A stretch of 64,000 nucleotides of DNA from Cylicocyclus nassatus (lineage: Eukaryota; Nematoda; Chromadorea; Rhabditida; Strongylidae): contig CATQJL010000001.1 in NCBI GenBank assembly GCA_958299035.1, forward strand, positions 46,377,870 through 46,441,869, read 5' to 3'. Within the stretch, counting starts at the first letter, position 1; each line of letters begins with the position of its first letter. The position numbers and the translations under genes were made by a program. Of the stretch, positions 47,000 through 59,269 are shown one piece after another. Under the pieces are notes generated by a model. That model was not told where the DNA came from. It saw only the letters and a list, made by a program, of their open reading frames with translations, and made no database searches.

Positions 47000-49900
47000 A
47001 TTTTAAGTATAATAAATCTAGATTTGGGAAAATTTATATCGACGTTTGGGACTGTTCGCAGGACTTTTTTTTAATATTATAATTTTGTTTGTACATAATT
47101 TTTTTTTCTGAAAAGATTGCGTGTGCATAAAAAAATTAGGCGGAAATGCGGTCTGATGATATCTTAAGTGAGATAGCGCATATATCTTGCAAACTTGTGC
47201 ACTTTTGTTTTGCAAGCAAGTTGCTAAGTATAGCCGGTTTTCCAAGCGCATCGTTAGAAAACTCATTCTCGAATGGCTGATTCAAACTAAAGTAGAAAAC
47301 TACACTTGCTTACTTTTTTTCTGTCAAAATCAAGGAAATTTTAGAGTAATCTTTACAAAAGAAAAAAAACACACTTGCGTGGGAAAAGTTTCAGTTTTGC
47401 AAATTCTAAAAAAATAATCTCAGTAAATACAACTCAAAAATCTCCTCAGATGTTGTGTTTAGCTTCTTCTCGTGTTTCTCTAACAAAATCCTGACCTTCA
47501 CCTGTTGTTGCATGTATTTTCTTGATCAGGGCTTTCCGAACTAGTTGTATGAAATCCATGCTTTACCACGAGCAAAAATAGCCATAAAGCGACATCTTTT
47601 TACGTTTCATGTTGTTTTCCCATCAAAAATCTTGAAATATGTTACCAAACTGCTTTACTTAACACCGTTGTGCTTGAAAGCGATGCTTTTGACTCTACTT
47701 CTCATGCAGTGGAACAAATCAGAGCTAAATGACACGAAAAAAATTTTTTCTAATTTATTTCAATACCGAGATTATGCCTGTTAATTTGTATTTATTGCAT
47801 TGGGTTTGCAAAATGTAATAACTGATTTTGAATTAGGAGTTTAATCATAAATCGGAAATGATTTACAATTAGGCGGCAAAATGGATCGACTGTTTTTGGG
47901 AGGAAAAAAATCGATGATTGCATACAATTTTTTTTGAGGTACCTGAACTGATTTGCACATTCGATAGCCAAATGACATTAGCGAAAGTAGTTTGATAGCT
48001 TATACGTTTTCAAGTGAGTGGGGATGAAGTTCTTTGTGTATTCAAACTGGTTTTTTTTCCAGTGATTTTCCTATCAGAATAGCTCAGCATGCAAAATCCC
48101 AATCTACTTTTCAGTGGTCGGATAAGACTAGCTGGAATCACAGGAAAAAACCTGAGAAAAACAAGAGCACATTTATCTGAAACATCTTCTAATGTCAGGA
48201 AATCTGAAATGAGTACTTTAAGACTTTTGCCTTGAAAATTGATGTTACTGTTCACCGCGGAGCAATCAGATGATTCATTAAGGAGTATTCAGTTTGAGAA
48301 ATTCTGTTACAGCCATTCTTTTACTCAAACTTATGAGGCATCTTGGAGAATCGCATATTTAATTTTGTGTGAGCGCATGTTCCTTAAGTTCAAAAGACGA
48401 GTAACCGCTTAATCTTTTTTTTTGTACAGTGAGCACTGAACTAGCTGTCTCTTATGATTGAGGTAGACGTGGTAGAAAGTGATGCACCGAAAAAGCAGGT
48501 AGTTATCATTTTGATAATCAGGATTAGCAGTGCAGTTACGAAAACTGGTTCTCACTAAAGAAAATCACAATATCAAAATTAAAGATCTACTACTTTGAAT
48601 CTTTTGATGGGCGAAAATTGATTTTTCAACAAGCGTTCGAACTGACTTGTAGAAAACAATCCATCTAATTGTATCCATGCGAATAATAAGGGTCCTAGGA
48701 CGGGAAGGGGTCATAAAACATGCTCTAACAGCGATGTTTCAAATGTATGAGCATTTTAATATCCTTTGTTTCCATTAAACTCGTATCTTTGTTAGAGGAT
48801 TCAACTCTAACGCAGCAAAATCTATGTCTGTAAAAGCGCATTTTGAGCAAATAAGCGACTTGCTTTCGAATCGAAAATGTTTGAAGTCGTGCTTCTAACG
48901 AATTTAAGCAACATTTACATACGTCAATCCCATTTACTTAACATCATGTTCTGTCACAACAGATAAAAGTTTTTCTAGGATTAATCTACGAAGCTCTCTA
49001 TAGATCTGTACTAGACCTATCGTTGACAAAAGTTGGAAAATTAGCAAAATTTTGGCTGAAAATATGAAATTATTTTGAAATAATGCTTGAGATTTTTTTT
49101 TATTTAGATTATTTTTTTTATGAAAATTGTTTCCAAGTTTTAAAAAGATTAATAGGATCAGTGGTGCTTAGAGTTTTGATCTAGAAGGAAATTTCACTAG
49201 CAGTTACCAAAATACGAGTTGTCGGAGGAAAAAAAAAGAACTGTCTTGCGGTACAATGTGAAAATATTTTGCGTTTGTAGAAGGAATTTTTTTGTTGATT
49301 TAGCCAAAATCTGGATTTGCTAATTACCCTTATCGCGATGTACGGTCTCAATCTACTTGAGCTCGCCGGTGAATGAGATGCTGATCACGGCTGCCGCTGT
49401 TGATGCACAATTTCTCGGCATCGGAAGATAGCTGGACGCGCCGTAAATCAGGTGTGTGTAAGGGTCATCCGAATATTCAACAGGCGCATAGCGATATTTG
49501 TCACGACCCCAGAGCAGTTGCTAGATTCTACAGTCGTCACCTAATTGATTGCTATTTTGAATGCGCGCAGACAGTTGCTAGAACGGATTGGCATAAAGGA
49601 TTTAGAGCTCTAGGCCATGTGTAATAGCCAGGTGTGTGGCACGTCGGCAGATGCTATCTTTCCTAACGAATTGTATTGCAGATTTTGTACTGTAGCTACG
49701 ATTGCGAGCAAGTCCAAGTCCAAAAATTAAAGAAAAATGCATTTGCGATCAAAAAAATCTTTGCAGCAACTCGCAATACACTAAAAATTACAGTACCGTC
49801 ATGCGAAAACATTCTAAAGGAAAATATAAACCAGCGCAAAATTTCGGATGTGTTACATACAGGTGAATATACTAGAAATTCTGAAGAAAAAGTGATTTTT

Positions 49901-50520
49901 CTTGCTATTTTGAATTTATTATTACACGAAGATTCTGAAGGAAAAAAAATTTGGCTCGGTTACGGCTACGTAAACTTATTGAAAAATCTATCCCGTCTTT
50001 TCATGCTTAGTATATTGCATACTGTCAACGATTTTTTTTTCACGCATAGCTGCTTGATACGCGGTTGCGGCTACGCAACTGCTAAATCATTTTCTCATGG
50101 TAAGATAGAGCTAAATAATGCATTATTACTCAAAAAGTTGGGGACAAATGGGACTGCTCGTTAAACTATAGCGGATGCATCTCTGAGATAATTCAATCAA
50201 AGATCATCAATACATTTGGTGATACGGTCACTTTGAGATAATTCAATCAAAGACCGTCACTACATTTGGTGAATGAAATTTTTTTTAGTGCAAAAAAAAA
50301 ATTTTTTTACTCTAAAATGTTAGTTTTCCTTCAATGAAAGGAATATTTTTCCACACAGCACACTATTAGTCATCGTTGTTATCAAATAAATATAGAAACA
50401 CTCACTTATTCGTTCGCTGTGACTTGGATGGAAGTTGTTGTCGATATGGATTTGGAGGGGTGGATGAATTCTATTTTTGTAGAAAAAAATTTTTTTTTGA
50501 CTACTGCTCAAAAGAAAAAA
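47000..50520. other. Unrecognised AT-rich interior of the Gypsy element
   Basis: No retroviral-type domain is seen. The longest frame (+ 49676-50164, 162 residues, Lys- and Leu-rich) has no match I know. The segment may be a replacement carried by a non-autonomous element, or a highly decayed gag and RT. Confidence 0.4.
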
Positions 50521-50540
50521 AAATCTTCCCGGGACTTCCA

Positions 50541-50755
50541 TGTCAGGTATAAGGTCTGCAGGTCCTTTACCTGATGTGTAGCGGGTTTGCATAAGTCTTA
50601 CTATAATATTTATTATAAATAGTTATATACAAAAGGGGAAAGGGGAAGGGGAAGGCCACCGGCTAGTGCTGGCGGCCGGAGGTCACTGCCAGAGGTTGGC
50701 TGTCTTAGGCCAACCTTCTTCTCGAGCAGCTGTTGTAGCTAGCTGCGTCCCGACA
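50541..50755 (-). repeat. Gypsy 5' LTR
   Basis: 215 bases, read as identical to the 43384 copy. On the minus strand it is followed at once by TGGAAGTCCCGGGAAG, starting with the TGG expected of a tRNA primer site. Confidence 0.88.
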
Positions 50756-50759
50756 GACT

Positions 50760-52418
50760 ATCCCCGGAAAAAGTTTCAACCATTGAAGAGCAGTGACCTC
50801 GAAAAAAGCTAGATGCGACTCTCGCAAATTTAGATGCGATCCTAAAAAGCAAAACTGGGATTTTTAAGCTTGAAATTTTGTAACTCACCGAGAAATTATG
50901 AAACAGCCTAAAATTAATATGACATAAAGTAGAAGGATGGCCTCGTATAACAGCTAGATTGCAGCGAGCAGGCCTCCATAGCGGCGAAAAAATTTAGATG
51001 CGACCCAGATACGAACCCCCCCCCCTTCCCATTTTTGGTTGCCATATATAAGATTTTAAAAAAATCCACAGGCTGTAAAATATTACCAGATTTTGCTTAG
51101 CTGAAGAGATGACAGAACCAACTATTTCTGCATCCAACATGCAGACAAAGAAGGAGTTACATTATATCAGTTATTTTAATGTTGAAATCAATATTTTTCG
51201 GAAACTGGAGCTAATAGAAAGCTGGAAATCCGTGATTGTCTTCTGAAGGCTTGTAATATATATTTACTTATGTGAGAGCAGGCAGCATCGATTTTTTAGA
51301 AGCTTGAAAATTTCATTTTTTCGGTGTCTGCCACAGAAACCAAACTAACACAGCAACATATATGAATGCCTTATGTGGAGTCTATATGCGTGAGTGAGTT
51401 TGGGATCTGTTAAGGTCTATTTGGACAAAGATATGAAAAATTTTCAATTTTCCGGGCATCCAAAAGCAGGGGCCAGCAGGAGGTGGCATTTGAGAATTTC
51501 GAAAACGGAGTCCTCTTTGACATTGCAGAAAATCACGAAATACCTTTTCTGGTATCTAAACTTATGATCTACAGCGAAGTAAGTGTAAGAATAGGCAAGG
51601 AAAATTGGATATAAATCAGTAACACGTAAAATATGTGTCTTTTATATCATTTAAAGGTCATAGCAAAGCAGAAGAGACGAAATTTGGGTTAAGGTAAGTA
51701 ACCTCGAGTCATTTGTAACTTAATATGTGGAACTGCACACTAAGCCCTATTAGCGACGGCACCCTTACTAGTAACTTTCCAGTAAAACATCTTCTATTCT
51801 AACAATGTGTTCTATTGATTAACATGTAATCAACAAAAACAAAAGAGGCAGGGAAACAAGCAAAAATCACGGGAAATGAGCAAGTTCTAGTTTTGCTGTT
51901 CGTCAGTTAGCGTGTTAAGTGTGCACTAGGCATATTAAGTTACGAATGACTCGACGATATTCATAGGTAGAGTTCTAACTGAAGAGTAAAATTATATGAA
52001 AAACATTGGAAAATTATGTATAAAAGGGAGAAAGGAAAATTATATGGAGATGGGAGAAAATTATGAATTTGTTTGGTTCCGCGCAAACTCAGGGTGCTCT
52101 CAAATTAAGCAAGCTAAATTAGAGAAACACTTACAGCTCCTTTCATTTACATTATTTCTTTATAAATTTTCATACTTTCCTGTTGAACGCCGCCGCAGAG
52201 GTACACACCAAATTTGGTGGCTCAGTATTGCTCACCGGTTGCAAACGAACTGATTATCTTTATCTCATACATGTAAACGTGCACCAAAACCTGTATGAGA
52301 GAAAGAGAAAGAGTAAACATTGCTAGATTGAGATTTTTCATTTGTTTATGCATAAAGATTTTGTTTTAACAAGTGAAATCGTGTGCAAACAAGTGTAAGT
52401 GCCCGTCATGTTTGTAAT
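50760..52418. other. Intergenic stretch with no gene seen
   Basis: AT-rich sequence without recognisable genes. A fragment near 51480 (GAAAACGGAGTCCTCTTTGAC) resembles interior parts of the hAT-like elements at 52419 and 9828. Confidence 0.4.
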
Positions 52419-53271
52419 CAGGGCCCGGCATGCGTTGGTTTGAAGCGTTTCTGGAAACAAAGTCCCCCATGACTTCGCGAAAATTTACGAAGTCCCTCTT
52501 GACGTAAAAATCAGTACGGAAACCCTTAATTAGTCAAAATAATATTAAAAGGCGAAAAAAGCGCATTTTGAGGTAACTAATACAACAAGAAAGCAAAAAA
52601 GCATTTCAAGTTGATTAAAGGCCCTGTCATTGGATAGTGTACCTTTTAGCGCTCAGAATGTCGAGAACCTCCTAGGCCAACCAAATCTGTGGCCTCAACA
52701 ATCTGGCAGTGCATTTTTCGCCACATAGTTCAAAGGACACCGCGTGTGATTAGAGCGCAATATCTATCAAGGCGTATAGATTTGCACTACTTTTGGCTCA
52801 AAAGAAGAGGAGAGGCAATGGTTTGATTCGCTCTCCTCACTATATAATAGATTTTTGAGCGTTTTAATCGTCCAAATCAAAAAGATCCAAAACTTATGTG
52901 AACTCTCCGAAATTTATGCTCCGAACCAACCCAGTTGGCTCGGTGGTTGGTCTAGAAACCAACAAATCCGGAACGGGTATTCAGACACATAGTTTTGGGA
53001 ACTTTTTACATAACATAGTTTGGAGTAATGTTGTATACTCATAGCCCAAATTCGGAGCCATGTGATTGTTTGTGCGCTGTAAACAAGCCATTTGTTTGTT
53101 TGAGTCGTGCATTTGAAATTCGCGCGCTTGCGAAAGAACATGTTCATCTCCTGACATGTTCGTCGTGTTTTTTGGCGCTTCCTCCAGGACCTCATAAAAA
53201 CGATGTCCCCGTTGCTTCTAACTCCAAAAACGAATTCCAGTTTGACCCCAAACCATCGGTGCCGGGCCCTG
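52419..53271. mobile_element. hAT-like element with 8-bp target duplication
   Basis: An 853-base element begins CAGGGCCCGGCA and ends TGCCGGGCCCTG. The 8-base word TTTGTAAT flanks it directly on both sides (52411-52418 and 53272-53279), the hAT hallmark. Internal frames do not show a transposase, so it is non-autonomous. Confidence 0.88.
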
Positions 53272-53648
53272 TTTGTAATGTGTTAGTCTAACTGTTACTG
53301 TTGAAATTAATCGGAGTTGAAATAAGGGCCTACTAACGGTTAGCTTTGTGCTTGCTAACAGTATATAAGATTTCCGAGAACCATCCCTGGAAACATTACG
53401 AGTTCCCTTTTGCTTTTCTCTGAGAAAAACGACATCCAGCCTGTGAAAGCGGCGCCTCTGCTGAGCCCTGTCCAAAAGTTCTCAGATTTCGGCTTTTAAT
53501 TCGTGATGTGCTGAAGCTGGTGCGAACACACCATCTTATAGAGCTTGCTTTGCTCTATCGAATGGTACCCTGCGTCATGATTAGAATTGAGAAGGGTAAA
53601 AATGTGTGCGGTAAAGTCAAAATTAAAAACTTGTGGGACAACCTAATA

Positions 53649-54480
53649 TTAGGTTGATGCAAAAATAATGGCCGTTTTGCGAATTCTCACTTTGACGTGC
53701 TATAACTTTCTGAAAAAATCCACATTTCTGAATATGGTAGAGACCCTCAGAAACAGCTAACCTCTCGCATTGCAGCGCACATTTATTTATACTCGCATCA
53801 TAAGTAGGAAGAAAATCAACTTGAATGACGAGTGACCTAACTTGTAGCCGCAAGCCAGTAGTACAACATGCGATGGAAAGGGTTTGCAGAAAAAGAATTT
53901 GCGAAAAAATTAAAAAATTAAAATTGAAATTGTCAAATTTTTTGACATTTTTTCCAGTATGCCTCAAAACCCCAAACATAGAATTTTCCGATTTCCTGCG
54001 TACTGTACAGCTGGATGTTCTTGCAAATCAGCCATTAGGATGCAGTAGCATTACGCTTACAGAATTGAGCAAGGCTTCGGCGATTGACTTCTTCAAAAGA
54101 AATTTATGAGTTATAAAATGATTCAACGGCTACCCATATATTGAGGCATCGCTATCTCAGATAACTTCAGAAAATACAGCCAAGTATTATAATGTAGATA
54201 ATTTCTATCACATACAGTAGCCAAATTTCCGCAGCGCCGTTCATGCGCTCTTGAATGCTGGCCAGAAAAGTGAAAGCAATGAAATTCTGAATTTGGATGC
54301 GGTTATTTGAAGTTCAGTAACTTTGTAACAGATGAGGATGGAAACCCTATTCAACCGTCATTAGATGAAGCATGATAACAGTTTTCAGCGATATGCCACA
54401 TTTCAAAGAAGATATTCTGATGGAAAAAAGTTGTCCTAAAAAGGCTTGAAAATTCGGCTATCATTTTTGCATCAACCTAA
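53649..54480. mobile_element. Mariner-type element
   Basis: It begins TTAGGTTGATGCAAAAATAA and ends TTTTTGCATCAACCTAA; TA precedes it, but TT follows. It directly adjoins the end of another mariner (CTTGTGGGACAACCTAA at 53630-53646), whose start I did not find. Internal frames are broken. Confidence 0.7.
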
Positions 54481-55864
54481 TTTAATCTTCGCAGTACTCT
54501 ATGTTGTAAATTGTCTGCTCTTCGCAAACTCCTTACCACTCTTTTAACGCATATTGTTATGATTAGACGTTTCGAGCATTAGTTTTCAACCAAAAAATGG
54601 TCTTCTCCACTGAACAGAAAGTTCTTTGAGTGGATAAAAGACATTTGAATAATTCTTTGACGCTTCGATGAAAATGGCAGAAATACAAACCTTATGTTAA
54701 ATTTTGAGTAGCTGACTATTTGGTAAGCTCGGAGTGACAACTTGCATTAAAATGATCACAAGAAATAAGTGTACTATTTGAGTCGCTTACCTTCTGTCTG
54801 AGAAAAAGATTACATGACCGAAGCATTCGCAACATACACCTGATTTACCTTAACAAAAGATGATTGTTGTACGTAAGAGAAACCGGATTTTTATATCCCA
54901 TAATACTGATAGTTTCATTTGAAAAATCTGCCCAAAGAAAGTAACACTTAGAAGGAAATTGTATTTTCTGTAACTGTAACTTCTGCTCTTGTGACAAAAG
55001 CAGTGGTCACCGCTATGATCATCACCGCCATGGGATGCCCTCATTCCAGCTCCGTCTACTATGGACGGAGCAGTATGTGAGCAAACAGGGAATTTTGGGT
55101 TTTTTCTGGGGGAGGAGGGAGGGCTTTAGGGAGAAGTTTCCTTAGACGTGGCCTGCCCTGAAGACGCCCTTCGAAATTTATTGGGAAGTCTCTACAATTG
55201 TTTTGCAAGCTTAACCACCTGAAAATTTTTGAGGCCAGTAACTTCTTCTTGAAGTCATTTCAATTTTTATGCTTTACTTTATAGAGTTTCTTGGCTGTTT
55301 GCAAAAGAAAAAACCTGCAAGACTTTATCGGACTTGTAGACCAGATTCGAAAACTTCGCGTTCTAACCCGAAGACCTGCAGTCTCCTTTCCGCTTCTTCC
55401 CTTAGGTCTAAGACATCCCGCAATTTCGTCAAATCGCTACATCAGCGCGACTTGGCGATTTGATAGATGTTTCAGACTCACCGTGCGCGGTTCTCAACTG
55501 CATAGGTACGTAGCTTCTGAGAGTTTGCAAAAACATGAAATTTGGCTTAGGTAAAGCACTCTTACGAGCACTCGCGCAGCGACTGAAATCGCGTGAGGCA
55601 TGCCTTAGGCCTTCATCTGCTTGGATCAAAAAAGAAACACCAACGGCTAGCTTCACCTTGTAACTCCAAATAATGCTCGGAACATGTTTTTACTAGAGTC
55701 AGACCACTATTCCGCAGAGAGACAAAAACGTATGTATGTGCAATGTTTTCAAGCATTGATCGTCTATATCCATTCCTGTTCTGATTGTCGCAATCGTCGA
55801 ATATCCTTCCCGCTTTCTGCCTTCTAGAAGAAGTTTTCAAAATGAATGGGCATTTCCACAATTA

Positions 55865-56277
55865 TTAGGTTCGCTGAATAAGTCCTCGTTCTGCTTCAAT
55901 CCCATTGAGTATCATAAAGGTGAGGCGTGCTCTTCTCAACTATGGTTACATAAAAGCAGCTTCTGAGTTGCGGTTCACTGGTGGTGGCTGTGAAAGTGCA
56001 TACGCGTTGAAATCTTTTCCTTGACGAAAATGCCCCTGAAGTTTCTTTACGATTCCATGGCCTTGGTCCAGCTTACCTGCCGAACTGTTGAAGATGATTA
56101 GCTATTGAGTGTATAGTGAACAAAAAAGTCCAATCAGCGCTAGAAAGAGTCCTACAATTCAATTTCTGACGATTGTCTAGTAAATTGAATGTTGCCATGT
56201 CTCGAAACACCGAAAAAACCGTCTTAGAGCACATGTAACGTACTCGATTGCTGCGCCTGTGAAGCTGTTCCACCTAA
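55865..56277. mobile_element. Possible mariner relic
   Basis: It starts TTAGGTTCGCTGAATAAGTC after TA and ends CACCTAA. A minus-strand frame (56073-56273) contains SADWTFLFTIHSIANHL, loosely like the DYHLF block of mariner transposases. Low certainty. Confidence 0.35.
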
Positions 56278-56551
56278 TTGTCAGATGACGAGAAATCCTA
56301 GCACACATGTTTTAGTATGCGCGCTAGCACTTGTCGATACGAAAGACATGTAGAAATGTCCTTCCTGTTACTGGACGCTACATTTCCCCTCCTGTGTGAG
56401 AAATGATTGCTTTTTTATGGCACGTGCTAGGAAATGTAGTGCATGTGCGCAAAATTGCTTTGCTTCTAGTTTTTACTTGAACAATCAAATTCAACCAGTA
56501 GGCTTTCTGTTGCATTCAAAAACTTTCTTTTTCCACTGTGTTCTATTCATT

Positions 56552-56574
56552 NNNNNNNNNNNNNNNNNNNNNNN
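56552..56574. other. Assembly gap (23 N)
   Basis: A run of 23 N. The gap lies just upstream of the first identified exon of the Cys-rich protein gene and may hide sequence. Confidence 0.99.
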
Positions 56575-56725
56575 GCAAAAGTTCTAAGTATAAGCAAGTA
56601 AAACTGTACGATGTTTGACATCGGGAAACACAATTATTTTGCAATTTGGAGGCAAAGATTTCACACCAATTGCTAACTTCCGATTCTTCCAACTGGTATG
56701 ACTCCTTTAATTAGTCGTGCTTCAG

Positions 56726-59058
56726 CGATACACGAAGCAATGGAATGCATGAAGAAAACTGCCGGTGACATTCAGCCGGAGTGTGAGGCTCGCTGCGAAG
56801 TGCAAGCGAAGATGCTGGACGATGCATCGAAGAACAAAATTGATACCTTGTTCAGTGGACCCCGAGCTTGCAAGTAAGCTGAGAAATCTTGGCTCAAACG
56901 AAAAATTGTGCATGATCTATGGAATATGTAGTTGAACATGTGTGGTCTTTTTTAGCTCTACGCGATGCCTACTAACTTGTTTCAAAGAAAGCATTGACAA
57001 GAGATGTCAAACTGGGCAGACGAGAATGCTGGACACTCTAGTAAAGGAGGTAATGCGTGATTACGGTGAAGGCAAAGGTTGGGAAGATGCCATCAACTAC
57101 ATAATGCCCGAGTCTTGCAAAGAGAAGGTACTGCAGCATTTTTGGTTGGATTAAATGAGTGATTGTATAGGCTTATGAAAATAAACAGCCAGTGCAAATT
57201 GAGGATTCGCCATCGGACTTGCCTAATTCTGTGAAGAAGGTGAATTTTTTCAACACCTTTAGTTATTGAAAATGGCTAGTATTAAGGTGAACAAAAGTGA
57301 ACGAAAGAAGAAGAACTTCGTGAAAAGCAAAGCTGACCAAAATGCAGGGAAGGAGTCACTGGAAAAGCCATCGAAGAAAGTGGCCGAGGATAATGTAGTA
57401 AAGGAAACAACAGTGATAGTTGACGGCGAGGTACTGGTATATTTTATCTAAGTATATGTCAAACCATGAGCACGACTAACAAGGGAAGGAAGGTTGGTCG
57501 AAGTGGCCTTTTGCAGTGAGGTGTAAACTGCCTTGTAGAGCTTTAAACGCTGATTCCAAATCTACCTTTGCTATATGCTGCGGAGTTCTGGCCGAGGAGT
57601 TATGAGGGTTTTTGTGAGTAAAAATCTGAATGCAAAATAAGGTAAAATCAGTCGTAATCTTTTCCCAATGTTCATATGAGGCAGCAGCGAATTAGTATAT
57701 TTGAATCAAGAATATTTATTGCACTGAGTGACCCGACTACCAATTGAGCCCTATAAAAAATGTTACGACTGATTTTAGCCTACTCCTGCATTCAGATTTT
57801 TACTCACTAAAACCTTCACAACTCCTGATCCAGAAGCCCGCAGCAGATAGCAAAGCTTGACTTGGAATCAGCGTTCCAAACTCTACAAGGCAGTATACAT
57901 CTCATTTCAAAAGGCCACTTCGACCAACCTTCCTTTCCTTGTAAGACCGAGGGGAAGATGGTCCTCCTCCCTAAGAAGGATGGCGAATTTTGAATCTGGT
58001 CTGTATGGGTCATAAAAACGGCTCTGAATAATTGAAAGAGATAGTTTGGTTATGTATGATGTTTTTGAGTTCACTATCCCCCCCCCACCACCTTTAGGGC
58101 TGTTTGCTGGCATTTTCTTGAAAAGGTTCCCACAAACTTTTCATGGCTGAGCCCCGTTGCGTGGGAAAATCTGTCAACCCCTCCTCCACACAACATTTAG
58201 TCAAGATGATACACCAGAAAGCAGTCTTGGATTTATTGGGTTATTTTTGACGTAGCGCTCTACACTTAATTTGATACACGTGGGAATTTGTGGGAACGAT
58301 TTTTTAATCACAAAATATTTGTAATATCCAGAGCTCGTTCATAAGAGTGTCACGGTATTGTGTAAATTTGGGTTTTTGTCTTGAAAGCAAATTTAAATGG
58401 AAGAACCATGGCCGGAGACAAAGACGATTGTACTAATTAGTGGAAAGATGCATCGCCCCAAAAAGTTAAAGTTGCTAGGCCATATAGTCGCTTTTAGTAT
58501 AACCTTCAAAAATACCTCTACATGCAAATTTTAACACTCACAATATGGCAAATCACAGATTCGCACATTACGTTATGAGTTGTTTGACTGGCTGGGACAT
58601 CCCGTTCAATCACCTGATTTCGAGACATTGGCCAGGATAATAACTGTTAGTTACTATTTTTGCGTTCATTGAAGGTTATTGCAGTTCACTTGTCATCTCA
58701 TATTTTTTCCAGCAGAAGCTCCTCCCTTCTTCAGAAAAAACGGAACACCCGAAGAGCATCAGTGTTAGAAAGCATCCTTCCAAATATGGAATATATTTTC
58801 AACAAAACAAAAGTAACTTCGATCACTGATGATCTTGTTGTCTCTTATTCAGAAAGCTTTGCAGTCAGCGGAAATAGCAGAGTTGAAGATTTACCGAAGA
58901 ACGGGAAATCACCGGAATGGCTACCGGAAGAGAGACCTGAGATCATCTTCAGGGAAGTTGAAACTGTAAAGGAAGGGGTCTCGGTGACAATCGGCTTAGC
59001 CATTTTTGTCGCTACTGTGCTGTATTGGCTTTGGGAGACCGCGCGCGATATAAACTGA
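56726..59058 (+). CDS. Cys-rich secreted or membrane protein, CPG4-like, 5' end missing
   Basis: Exons 56726-56873, 56956-57127, 57171-57239 and 57263-57430 join in phase. They encode a Cys-rich domain (ECMKKTAG, ECEARCEVQAK, ACNSTRCLLTCFKESIDKRC, IMPESCKEK) with an N-glycosylation site NST, then a Lys/Glu-rich stretch. The Cys spacing resembles the nematode chondroitin proteoglycan 4 family; this assignment is tentative. A final exon, open from about 58660 to the TGA at 59056, ends in a hydrophobic segment (VTIGLAIFVATVLYWLW) and ARDIN, suggesting a single C-terminal membrane anchor. The join from 57430 to this exon does not close in phase with the acceptors I tried, so an exon may be missing. 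The signal-peptide exon is not found. AATAAA is at 59264. Confidence 0.55.
57478..57953. mobile_element. Palindromic MITE, ACAAGGGA family
   Basis: Inside an intron of the Cys-rich gene. Left arm ACAAGGGAAGGAAGGTTGGT and right arm ending ACCAACCTTCCTTTCCTTGT are inverse copies, with GTCGAAGTGGCCTTTT inverted next. Arms are about 190 bases. Confidence 0.8.
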
Positions 59059-59263
59059 GCGTATTAAGTTAATCATCCTGAACATATACAGTCATCGCGA
59101 AGTAGTTTCTTGTGATATAAATCTAGTCGTTGTGTATGTCATTGTGCCTTTGAACGCCTGTGAATGCTTTGAAAGAAAATCAAGCCTGTTGTGATATCTT
59201 TATTATGTATGCCTATACACTATATATGTATTAACTATCTTGTTGGTTAACCGGGCGATCGAA

Positions 59264-59269
59264 AATAAA
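59264..59269 (+). terminator. Polyadenylation signal of the Cys-rich gene
   Basis: AATAAA about 205 bases after the stop codon at 59056-59058. Confidence 0.45.

Larger units (their letters stand above)
43384..50755 (-). mobile_element. Ty3/Gypsy LTR retrotransposon with decayed pol
   Basis: A 7.37-kb element on the minus strand. Two 215-base LTRs (43384-43598 and 50541-50755) read identical from TGTC to GACA. The 4-base GACT flanks both sides (43380-43383, 50756-50759). Just inside the 5' LTR is a primer-site-like TGGAAGTCCCGGGAAG; just before the 3' LTR is the purine tract AAGGAATGGAGA. Pol remnants run RT-end, RNase H, integrase in Ty3/Gypsy order. The pol frames carry stops and frameshifts, and the RT core and gag are not found. 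The 46620-50520 part is AT-rich and unrecognised. Confidence 0.9.
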
